This document shows positions 32,662-39,463 of a stretch of 49,214 bases of DNA, in pieces. The stretch is from an uncultured Muribaculaceae bacterium (GTDB taxonomy: Bacteria > Bacteroidota > Bacteroidia > Bacteroidales > Muribaculaceae). Each line of letters opens with the position of its first letter. The first letter of the stretch is position 1. A model generated the notes under the pieces. That model worked only from the letters and a program-made list of their open reading frames with translations, was not told where the DNA came from and did no database searches. Location: contig CAJUOC010000021.1 of the NCBI GenBank assembly GCA_910587925.1, positions 1 to 49,214 of the forward strand, in the 5' to 3' direction. The position numbers and the translations under genes are program-made.

Positions 32662-32721
32662 GTTGATATGTAGGTTGTTGCGCTGTGGATGTTGCAAAAC
32701 AACGCACGTATGCTGGGTGAA

Positions 32722-32932
32722 GCCTGCGTAGCAGGCGGCAGGCAGTAGGCACGTGCGAGGCGATAGCCGCGGCGCGTGTTTAATGGGCAAATCTATGTAA
32801 ACTGAGCTGCGTAGCTGCGACACTTCGACTGTGTCGCAGCTACGCAGCTCCGGCATTGAGGGCAGCGCTAAGCACACGCGCTGCGGCTATCGCCTCGCAC
32901 GTGCCTACTGCCTGCCGCCCGCTCCGCGGGCG
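32722..32932. repeat. Nested inverted-repeat element, family C copy 1
   Basis: It lies between convergent genes (gap 32662-32988, no ORF of note). The left arm 32722-32779 starts with hairpin GCCTGC-GTA-GCAGGC. The right arm 32874-32931 ends with hairpin GCCCGC-TCC-GCGGGC. Between the capping hairpins the arms are reverse complements (GGCAGTAGGCACGTGCGAGG on the left) with very few differences. A perfect 20-bp stem lies at the centre: 32804-32823 against 32831-32850, with a 7-base loop. A second copy is at 49014-49214. Confidence 0.9.
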
Positions 32933-32988
32933 TGGTCATCGCATCTCTGTAGGGTGCAGGTCTTGCAACACCCGCTCCGTCTTGGAAG

Positions 32989-33486
32989 TCAGTCTCCGGC
33001 CAGTGCGAGCTGATAGAGGGCGTCGTCGAGATAGCGGCCAAATTTATAGCCGACGGCGGTGAGGGTGCCGGCGTGGATGAAGCCGTGGCGGCGGTGGAGC
33101 CGCTCGCAGGCGGTGTTGCCGGCGGTGATGCACGATACCAGGGTATGCGCCCCGGCGGCGCGACACTGCTCCACAAGGGTGCCGAGCAGAGCAGAGCCTG
33201 TGCCGCGTCCGCAGGCGTCGTGGCTCAGGTAGATGGTGACTTCCCAGGTGCGGCCATACACGGGGTCGGGCTGCCACAGGTGGGCATAGCAGTAGCCGTC
33301 GACGCGGCCGTCGGTCTCGCTGATGAGAAACGGGAAGGGCGAGCCGAGACGCAGGTCGCTGATTTTACGGGCCATGTCGTCGGCCGACAGCTCACGCTCA
33401 GAGAAGATGACTGTGCTGGTGCGCACGTAGTGGTTGAATATCGCAGCCATAGCCGCTGCGTCTGATATATTACCGGGTCTTATCAT
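32989..33486 (-). CDS. GNAT-family N-acetyltransferase, phosphinothricin-acetyltransferase-like
   Basis: A 165-aa cytosolic acetyl-CoA-dependent acetyltransferase. The N-terminus MIRPGNISDAAAMAAIFNHYV, the early IFSERELSADDM and the central YCYAHLWQPDPVYGRTWEVTIYL are typical of the PAT/MddA subgroup, which acetylates phosphinothricin-like or methionine-derivative amines. The acetyl-CoA loop is CGRGTGSALL, and the closing NTACERLHRRHGF segment is canonical. The native substrate in gut bacteria is not known. It is convergent with the GH36 gene, and element C1 separates them. It starts just downstream of the terminator of the GH43 gene on the same strand. Confidence 0.86.
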   Translation of the reverse strand: MIRPGNISDAAAMAAIFNHYVRTSTVIFSERELSADDMARKISDLRLGSPFPFLISETDGRVDGYCYAHLWQPDPVYGRTWEVTIYLSHDACGRGTGSALLGTLVEQCRAAGAHTLVSCITAGNTACERLHRRHGFIHAGTLTAVGYKFGRYLDDALYQLALAGD

Positions 33487-33493
33487 GAGGTCT

Positions 33494-33531
33494 TAAAAAA
33501 TATCCCGGACGCGCGTGGCGGCGCGTCCGGG
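33494..33531 (-). terminator. Intrinsic terminator of the GH43 gene
   Basis: CCCGGACGCGC (33504-33514) pairs perfectly with GCGCGTCCGGG (33521-33531). On the minus strand the hairpin is followed by ATATTTTTT, giving a U-tract. It lies 25 bases after the stop of the gene at 33556-34572. Confidence 0.88.
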
Positions 33532-33555
33532 TATGGTGTCTTGGGGTGAGCGAGA

Positions 33556-34572
33556 TCAGAAGTCGGAGGGGCTCCAGGACTCACGCCAGGGTATGGTGAT
33601 GCTCTCGCCGCTGAAGTCGATGGGCAGCCATATGTAGCGCGAGTCGGCCAGGTCGGTCTTTTTCCAGCGGTCAAACATGGCGATGTACAGGCCGTCCTTG
33701 CCTTGCACGGGCAGCACATAAGTGCTCTGGCCGTAGAACGTCTTGTCGGCCTCGGGGCCTGTGCACGGCTCGCCGATGGTGGTCCAGGGGCCCATCACCG
33801 AGTCGGCCACGGCAAGCTCGGCCTTGTTGGGGTCCCACGCGGTGCAGCCCGACGAGAGCATGTAGTACTTGCCGTCGCGCTTGAATACCGCGGGAGCCTC
33901 GCGCGACATGCCGATGAAGTTGCGGGTAAAGCGGCCGGTGGGGCGCAGGTAGTCGTCGGTGAGCTCGTTGATATAGAGGGTCTGATTGTTTTCCGACGAG
34001 GCAAACTGGTAAGCCTTGCCGTCGTCGTCGACAAAGACAGTCTGGTCGCGGCTCATGGCCTCGTTGGGGCGGAAGCTGCCCAGGTAGGTATAGGGGCCGG
34101 TGGGGGAGTCGGCCACGGCCACTCCGGCGCAGGCCTTGCTATAGTCGGCGCTCTCGGCGTGAAACCACATCACAAATTTGCCGGTCTTGGCATTGTATAC
34201 CACTTTGGGCCGCTCACACACCTTGCTGGGGTGCAGGTCGTGGTCGGGGTCGTCTTTGACGGCGGGCAGCACGATGCCCTCAAACGTCCAGGTAGTGAGG
34301 TCGGGCGACGAGTAGCAGCTCACGCCGGTGACATCGGTGCGGTAAGCCTCCCAGGTGGCCCAGTCGGGCAGCACGGTCTCGCCGGTCTTGTACTCGCCGT
34401 ACCAGTAATATTTCCCATCGTGGTAGAGCATGCCGCCGCCGTGGGCGTTGATGGGATTGCCGTCGGTGTCGAGCCACACAGTACCCTGCTCGATGGCGGC
34501 GGGGGCGTCGGCGGCGATGGCCTGGCCGCAGCAGATTACGGCCGACGCGATGGCGCAAAGTAGTTTTTTCAT
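33556..34572 (-). CDS. Secreted GH43 family hydrolase, galactan-active type
   Basis: A 338-aa exported five-bladed propeller enzyme. A signal peptide ends near AIA (about residue 20). The opening NAHGGGMLYHDGKYYWYGEY is characteristic of GH43 subgroups related to exo-beta-1,3-galactanases and galactosidases (subfamilies 24 and 34), as opposed to the ADP-type opening of arabinan/xylan enzymes such as the GH43 module at 6752-9979. Candidate catalytic acids are in CERPKVV, MSRDQTVFVDDDG and MSREAPAVF. The gene is monocistronic, with its own TAnnTTTG promoter and a U-tract terminator. No transport genes accompany it, so it may serve a distant PUL. Confidence 0.86.
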   Translation of the reverse strand: MKKLLCAIASAVICCGQAIAADAPAAIEQGTVWLDTDGNPINAHGGGMLYHDGKYYWYGEYKTGETVLPDWATWEAYRTDVTGVSCYSSPDLTTWTFEGIVLPAVKDDPDHDLHPSKVCERPKVVYNAKTGKFVMWFHAESADYSKACAGVAVADSPTGPYTYLGSFRPNEAMSRDQTVFVDDDGKAYQFASSENNQTLYINELTDDYLRPTGRFTRNFIGMSREAPAVFKRDGKYYMLSSGCTAWDPNKAELAVADSVMGPWTTIGEPCTGPEADKTFYGQSTYVLPVQGKDGLYIAMFDRWKKTDLADSRYIWLPIDFSGESITIPWRESWSPSDF

Positions 34573-34603
34573 GAAGTGATAAATTGTAGTTATAAATTTA
34601 CCT

Positions 34604-34611
34604 CAAATATA
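34604..34611 (-). promoter_or_regulatory. Promoter -7 box of the GH43 gene
   Basis: On the minus strand this reads TATATTTG, matching TAnnTTTG, 31 bases before the ATG. No clear TTTG partner is visible upstream. Confidence 0.6.
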
Positions 34612-34691
34612 CGAAAAAAATGTGGATTACGGCCCCTGCGGCGGCCTAAAAAAAAGAGCGGCGGCCGCGACAAAATATTTTGCCAAAAAAA

Positions 34692-34722
34692 TTGTTGATA
34701 TTAGTACTAAACACTATCTTTG
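34692..34722 (+). promoter_or_regulatory. Promoter of the DUF2795 gene
   Basis: TTG at 34692-34694 and TATCTTTG at 34715-34722 with 20 bp between them. The leader is about 40 bases. This excludes an in-frame ATG at 34720, which overlaps the -7 box. Confidence 0.8.
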
Positions 34723-34767
34723 CGCCACTTTTGCAAGATACACAGAAACCTAAACACTATATCCATC

Positions 34768-34989
34768 ATGTATTGGACACTTGAACTGGCCTCCAAGCTC
34801 GAAGACGCACCCTGGCCCGCCACCAAAGACGAGCTCCTCGACTACGCAATGCGCTCCGGCGCCCCCCTCGAAGTCATCGAGAACCTCCAGGAAATCGAAG
34901 ACGAGGGCGACACCTACGAATCCATCGAAGACATCTGGCCCGACTACCCCTCCAAAGAAGACTTCCTCTTCAACGAAGACGAGTACTAA
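34768..34989 (+). CDS. Small acidic DUF2795 protein
   Basis: A 73-aa, strongly acidic protein (MYWTLELASKLEDAPWPATK...), with the ATKDELLDYAMRSGAPLEVIENLQ helix pair typical of the DUF2795 family common in Bacteroidota. The C-terminal half is almost entirely Asp/Glu and aromatic residues (YESIEDIWPDYPSKEDF). Function unknown. It is an isolated transcription unit with a consensus promoter and one of the best intrinsic terminators in the window, suggesting high, constitutive expression. Confidence 0.88.
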   Translation: MYWTLELASKLEDAPWPATKDELLDYAMRSGAPLEVIENLQEIEDEGDTYESIEDIWPDYPSKEDFLFNEDEY

Positions 34990-35008
34990 GCCGCTCCAAA
35001 AATGAGAT

Positions 35009-35055
35009 AATCAGTCGGACAAACAATGCTTGATTTGTTTGTCCGATTGATTTTT
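35009..35055 (+). terminator. Intrinsic terminator of the DUF2795 gene
   Basis: An 18-bp stem (35009-35026 with 35035-35052, one G-T pair; core GTCGGACAAACAA) with an 8-base loop, followed by a T-run to 35055. Confidence 0.93.
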
Positions 35056-35139
35056 CGTATTTTATTCCGACATATATATTTCAATAGCTCTTAGAGTACA
35101 GTATTCAACTTAAACATTTATAATAAAACGACATTTGAA

Positions 35140-35592
35140 ATGGAACTTTCTAAAATTGCGATTGTATTATTCTCGTTGGGCTTGGCAGTGGTTTCTTGTG
35201 GCTCAAAGAGCGCTTCGGCCCGGGGACAGGCAGCGGAGGATTCTGTCGCCGTATCTGCTGATATTGCTGCTGAAGGCAATGCGCAGCTGGATATGGATAT
35301 CATCCGTCAATTCTACATGAAAAGCGTGTTTGGCGGTGACCAGGAGTTTGCCGTGGCCAATGCCACGCCTAAGTTTATTGACGAATTGCGCGATGCAAAT
35401 GACTTTGACGACGGCGGTTTAGCACTGTGGCTTATGCGCTCGGAGGCTCAGGATGGAGATGATATACAAGTCGTAAAATCGGTCGCACCCGATGGTGACG
35501 GATGGTACACGGTCGATATTAACGATATGGGCAATGAGCTGACCGTGCATGTGTTTATGGTCGATAATAAAATCGCCGACTTCGTGAAATGA
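35140..35592 (+). CDS. Small lipoprotein of unknown function
   Basis: A 150-aa lipoprotein with hydrophobic segment IAIVLFSLGLAVVSC (C20). The mature part has a Ser/Ala-rich linker followed by a compact domain (about 45-150) with IIRQFYMKSVFGGD and a C-terminal beta-strand pattern (WYTVDINDMGNELTVHVFMV). It loosely recalls NTF2-like or DUF3828-type lipoproteins, but I cannot assign a family. Base composition is more AT-rich than the neighbours. It lies downstream of the DUF2795 terminator; only a near-match promoter (TATATTTC, 35075-35082) is visible. The frame stays open beyond its TGA stop (see 35593-35817). Confidence 0.72.
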   Translation: MELSKIAIVLFSLGLAVVSCGSKSASARGQAAEDSVAVSADIAAEGNAQLDMDIIRQFYMKSVFGGDQEFAVANATPKFIDELRDANDFDDGGLALWLMRSEAQDGDDIQVVKSVAPDGDGWYTVDINDMGNELTVHVFMVDNKIADFVK

Positions 35593-35817
35593 CCCCCGCC
35601 GCCGGCAGACAAGGCATACTTTTATCTCCGCAAGCTTGCCCGGAGCAATGTGCCAAACGATTTTGTCATGCGTGTATCATGGCGAGTCATGCTGTGGAGC
35701 CCGCGCCGGCTTGAAGTTGCCCGAAAGATAGCCGGGACAATCAACAGAGATATCCTTGGTATTGATGGAAATCCCGAAGTAGAGAGATTGAAAGTCAAGG
35801 ATTTCGGCTTCTTATGA
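35593..35817 (+). pseudogene. In-frame open extension or gene remnant
   Basis: Directly after the TGA of the lipoprotein, the same frame stays open for 74 codons to TGA at 35815-35817. Translation includes DKAYFYLRKLARSNVPNDF, LEVARKIAGTINRDILGI and LKVKDFGFL, which reads like genuine protein. An internal ATG at 35668 would give 49 residues. I recognise no family. It could be the 3' remnant of a lost gene, a small unannotated gene, or chance. A U-tract terminator at 35905-35943 shows the stretch is probably transcribed. Confidence 0.3.
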
Positions 35818-35904
35818 GGCTGTCGGCCATCATGATGGTGAGTAAAAGCCCCTGTATATGATTGCAGGGCCGCCGCATCGGCGTATATGTATCTGAGATA
35901 TGAG

Positions 35905-35943
35905 CGACCGGCGAGCTGAGCAGCTCGCCGGTCGTTTTTTTTT
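35905..35943 (+). terminator. Strong intrinsic terminator
   Basis: CGACCGGCGAGC (35905-35916) pairs with GCTCGCCGGTCG (35923-35934) around TGAGCA, followed by nine T's (35935-35943). It ends plus-strand transcription from the lipoprotein region, and its T-run abuts the stop of the convergent flavodiiron gene. Confidence 0.92.
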
Positions 35944-37111
35944 ATCGGGCAAGGGCGCGGGCGAGGGCGGCCAGGGCGGGGTGGTCGGAGGTGTGGAGGC
36001 GGGCGTGGAGGGTCACGGTCGGGGAGGCGATGGTGATGTCTTTCATGCGGGTGAGGGAGTCTGACATCAGGCGGGCGGCCACGGGTGCCCATGTGCCGTT
36101 TTCAATCAGGCCGACTGTGCGGCCGCAGAGCCGCTTGGACTCGATGTGGTGGAGGAAGTCGCTCATGGCGGGCAGCAGACCGCCGTCGTAGGTCACCGAG
36201 CACAGGGCCATACGGCTGAGGCGGAAGGCCTCGGCGACGGCATACGACACGTGGTGGCGGCAGAGGTCGATGAGGGTCACCTCGCCTGCCCCCTCGGCCT
36301 CGAGCATGGCGCCGAGACGGCGGGCAGCCTCGGCGGTGCCTCCGTATATCGAGGCGTAGGCCACGAGCACGCCCTCGCGCTCGGGCTCGTAGCGGCTCCA
36401 TTTGTCGTAGAGTGTCCAGTAGTGGGCCAGATTGTCGGTGAGCACGGGGCCGTGGAGCGGGGCGATGGCGCGGAAAGGCAGTCCGGTGAGCTTTTTCATC
36501 ACCGCCTGCACGCTGGCGCCGAAGCGGCCCACGATGTTGGTGTAGTAGCGTCGGGCCTCGCTGTCCCAGGCGTCGCCCGTGGGACCCGACGACATGGCGA
36601 ATGTGCCGAAAGCGTCGGCCGAGAACAGCACGCCGTCGCTCTCGTCGAGGGTCATCATCACCTCGGGCCAGTGTACCATCGGTGCGGTGATGAACCGCAG
36701 CGACGTGCGCCCCAGGCAGAGCGTGTCGCCGTCGGCGACTGTCTGTATGCGGTCGTCGAAGTCGGTGTCTTCAAAGTACAGCCGCAGCATCGTCGCGGCC
36801 TTGGCCGTGCACACAAGTTTCATCTCCGGGTATCGTGCCATCAGCAGATTGATGGAGCCGGAGTGGTCGGGCTCCATGTGCTGCACTATCAGATAGTCGG
36901 GTCGGCCGTCGCTGCCCAGCGCGCTGCCGATGGCGCTCAGCCAGTCGCCGCAGCGCCGCACATCGACGGCGTCGATGATGGCGCGGCGCTCGTCGTCGAT
37001 AAGGTAAGAATTGTATGAGATGCCGCCGGGGATCGGGTACTGGCCTTCGAACAGGTCGAGATTGTCGTCTTCGGCGCCGATATATCTGATATTGGGAGCG
37101 ACTGACTGCAT
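35942..37111 (-). CDS. Flavodiiron protein (FprA-type A-flavoprotein)
   Basis: A 389-aa cytosolic O2 or NO reductase that protects anaerobes by reducing O2 to water. The N-terminal metallo-beta-lactamase-like domain carries the diiron ligands: H78-x-E80-x-D82-H83 in QHMEPDHSG, a later His in APMVHWPE, an Asp in FSADAFG and a His in PLHGPVL. The C-terminal flavodoxin domain starts at about 255 (LVAYASIYGGTAEAA) and binds FMN. There is no C-terminal rubredoxin extension, so a separate electron donor is needed. ATG 37111 was chosen because an upstream in-frame ATG at 37144 falls inside the promoter box (37142-37149). Confidence 0.93.
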   Translation of the reverse strand: MQSVAPNIRYIGAEDDNLDLFEGQYPIPGGISYNSYLIDDERRAIIDAVDVRRCGDWLSAIGSALGSDGRPDYLIVQHMEPDHSGSINLLMARYPEMKLVCTAKAATMLRLYFEDTDFDDRIQTVADGDTLCLGRTSLRFITAPMVHWPEVMMTLDESDGVLFSADAFGTFAMSSGPTGDAWDSEARRYYTNIVGRFGASVQAVMKKLTGLPFRAIAPLHGPVLTDNLAHYWTLYDKWSRYEPEREGVLVAYASIYGGTAEAARRLGAMLEAEGAGEVTLIDLCRHHVSYAVAEAFRLSRMALCSVTYDGGLLPAMSDFLHHIESKRLCGRTVGLIENGTWAPVAARLMSDSLTRMKDITIASPTVTLHARLHTSDHPALAALARALAR

Positions 37112-37141
37112 GATGTGATACCTATGGATTATAAATTTCTG

Positions 37142-37173
37142 CAAAGGTAGCTATAGTTTGCGAAAAAATCCAA
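37142..37173 (-). promoter_or_regulatory. Promoter of the flavodiiron gene
   Basis: Minus strand: TTG (37173-37171), 21 bp, then TACCTTTG (37149-37142). The leader to the ATG at 37111 is about 25 bases. Confidence 0.75.
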
Positions 37174-37261
37174 CCTTTTGTCTCCGCTCCGCCTTGCGCC
37201 GTCTTGTTTAGACGGTGTGGCGCGTTGGGCCAATGGCGTAGCGATGCATGGCTGTATAATG

Positions 37262-37293
37262 CGACAGAGGGTGCTCACGAGCGCCCTCTGTCG
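37262..37293 (-). terminator. Hairpin ending the M6/adhesin operon
   Basis: CGACAGAGGGTGCTC (37262-37276) pairs with GAGCGCCCTCTGTCG (37279-37293), with one G-T pair and the innermost pairs opened to form the loop. It begins 29 bases past the stop at 37322. The U-tract is weak. The remaining 37174-37261 shows nothing else. Confidence 0.7.
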
Positions 37294-37321
37294 ATATGTC
37301 GGCTTACCGGGGTATACTTAT

Positions 37322-39463
37322 TTACCGTATCACGACTTTGCGGGTGGCGGGGCCTTGGCGGAGGATGTAGATGCCGCGGGAGGGGGTGGCGACGCGGCGG
37401 CCCTGGAGGTCGTAGTACTCGGCGGGGGCGTCGGCGGGGTCGGGCGCCGGGGCGCTGATGCCGGCGGGGTCGTCGAGCAGGCGGATGTTGTCGAGGGCCA
37501 GGTCCATGCCGGCGGCCGATATGCCGTGGAAGCCGATGCGCACGTTGGACCGGCGGGCGTAGCGGGCCAGGCTGAAGGTGTACTCGGTCCAGCGGGTGTC
37601 GGCGGTGTACTGGTAGAGGTCGGCGCCTGCCAGGGGCTCAAACGGGCCGCCGTCGGCCGAGACTTCGACGAGCATGTGGTCGTCGAAGTGCATGTCGTCG
37701 CCAAAGTCGGCGTGGTAGAAGTGGAAGCGCAGGGCGGGGGCGTCGGCGTCTTCAAAGGTGAGCACGGGTGTCACCACGCGGGCTTCGGCTCCGGCGGCCA
37801 CTCCGGTGAAGCCTCGGAAGATGAGCATGCCGGCGCCTGTGTAGGGGCCGGTGCCGGGGGCGGTGGTGACGATGCCGACTTCCCAGGCGCCGCCCAGGGC
37901 GAGCGACTGCATGGTCCAGGGGGCTGTCGCGGGATTGCCGTCGGCAAAGGTCTCTTCAAAGGGGAGGCGATATGCCGGGCCGGTGTGTATGCCTGCGGCG
38001 GCCGAGCGCGCGCCCTCGCCGGCGGCGCTCACGGCGCTGACGTAGTAGTAAGTCATGGCCTGGCGGGTGAGGTCGAGGGTGGCGTCGCGCCAGGAGATGG
38101 CACTCAGGCCTGTGGCGATCTGCTCGGGGGTGCCGTCGGTGTCGCGGTACACGTTGTATGTAAGGCCTGCGGGGTCGAGGTCGAGTCCGTTGAGTCCTTT
38201 GACGGGGGCGGTCCAGCTCACCACCGGGTAGCCGTCGTCGCCGGGGCCGGCCTCGACGTCGCCGGGCGCCTGCGGATAGTCGTCGCCGTAGAAGGCGGTG
38301 ACGTAGGCGGGCAGGCTCTCGCCCGGGTCGCCCACGGCTACGATGCGGTATGTGTTGATACCGGCGGCGGGCGCGGGGTCGAGATATGTGTATGCCTTGC
38401 CGGGTGTGGCGGGCGCTATGCTGTGGAGGGGCTCGACGGCGCCCCCGCGGTAGATGTCGATACTGCGGAGCGAGGCCGGGCCGGAGCCGTCGGCGCTCGT
38501 GGCGGGGGCGTCGAAGGCAATCTTTATACCTGTGCCGTCGACCGTGGCCGATGCGCCCGATACGGGTGCCGGACTGCCCGCGGCCTGCTCGGCGGGCAGG
38601 TCAAACATGCAGAGCGCCTCCAGCGCGGGCAGGGTGCAGAGCGCTGCGGCGCGGCCGGTGGCGATGTCGACGCGGTAGAGGTCGGTGCCGGTGGCCGAGG
38701 GCGTGAGCCAGTAGAGGCGGCCGTCGACGCGGCTGAAGGCGGATGTCTGGAAATATGCCGCGCCGCCCGACGAGAGCATCGTCACCCCGGTGTCGCCTAT
38801 CTTGACGGCGCCGCCGGTGAGGCGGTTGACGGTGTACAGGGCGCCGGTGCCGTCGCTCTGCATCAGTATGCCGTAGAGGTTGCCGCCCAGGTCTGCGGCC
38901 AGGGTGTAGAAGGGCAGGGTCTCGACGGCGGCGGTGACCGTGCCCGTGGCGGGGTCGATGGTCACCAGGGCGTCGGTCATGGCCGATATGCCGTAGAGGG
39001 CGCCGGTCGTGGGATCGTGGGTGATGTCCATGCACACGGCATTGGCGGTGGTCTGCGGCTTGGTCCACTTGACGGCGCGGGCGGCGACGTCGATGCAGCG
39101 CCAGTCGACGGCGGTGATGCCGCCCGTCGAGTTGGTCGTGAAAGCGCAGTAGTAGAAGTCGCCGCCGATGGCGGTGCCGGCGTATCCCGAGGCATAGTCG
39201 ATGTCCATCACATCGGTGAGCGTGGCCGAGTAGCCCACTGTAAAGGAGCTGAGTTTCATGCCGGCGTCGGCGGCCGTGACGGCATGAAATCCGGCGCGGG
39301 CAGCGGCGGCGGCCTGTGCCTCGGCGCGGGCGGGTGCCGCGAGCGGGGCCTCGGCGCGCGAGGCCGGCGCAGGCCGCGCCCCGGGCTTGAGCGAGCCCGG
39401 GACGCCGGCTGCGGCGGTGAGGGTGGCGGCGGCCATCACGATGGCCGGCAGGAGATGCTTCAT
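37322..39463 (-). CDS. Secreted fibronectin-III surface protein with Por-like tail
   Basis: A 713-aa exported protein of unknown function. A signal peptide (to about residue 19) is followed by an Ala/Arg/Pro-rich segment, an N-terminal propeller-like region (about 70-300; repeated GALYGISAMTDALVTIDP-type strands), two fibronectin III-like domains (about 310-500; KIAFDAPATSADGSG, TYNVYRDTDGTPEQIA) and a jellyroll module of choice-of-anchor/cleaved-adhesin type (about 505-670; LPFEETFADGN, FHFYHADFGDD). The C-terminal tail is AEYYDLQGRRV, then SRGIYILRQGPATRKVVIR. It is the last gene of a three-gene operon, overlapping the upstream gene by four bases (ATGA), and probably acts at the cell surface with the M6 protease and the larger adhesin. 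Confidence 0.82.
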   Translation of the reverse strand: MKHLLPAIVMAAATLTAAAGVPGSLKPGARPAPASRAEAPLAAPARAEAQAAAAARAGFHAVTAADAGMKLSSFTVGYSATLTDVMDIDYASGYAGTAIGGDFYYCAFTTNSTGGITAVDWRCIDVAARAVKWTKPQTTANAVCMDITHDPTTGALYGISAMTDALVTIDPATGTVTAAVETLPFYTLAADLGGNLYGILMQSDGTGALYTVNRLTGGAVKIGDTGVTMLSSGGAAYFQTSAFSRVDGRLYWLTPSATGTDLYRVDIATGRAAALCTLPALEALCMFDLPAEQAAGSPAPVSGASATVDGTGIKIAFDAPATSADGSGPASLRSIDIYRGGAVEPLHSIAPATPGKAYTYLDPAPAAGINTYRIVAVGDPGESLPAYVTAFYGDDYPQAPGDVEAGPGDDGYPVVSWTAPVKGLNGLDLDPAGLTYNVYRDTDGTPEQIATGLSAISWRDATLDLTRQAMTYYYVSAVSAAGEGARSAAAGIHTGPAYRLPFEETFADGNPATAPWTMQSLALGGAWEVGIVTTAPGTGPYTGAGMLIFRGFTGVAAGAEARVVTPVLTFEDADAPALRFHFYHADFGDDMHFDDHMLVEVSADGGPFEPLAGADLYQYTADTRWTEYTFSLARYARRSNVRIGFHGISAAGMDLALDNIRLLDDPAGISAPAPDPADAPAEYYDLQGRRVATPSRGIYILRQGPATRKVVIR

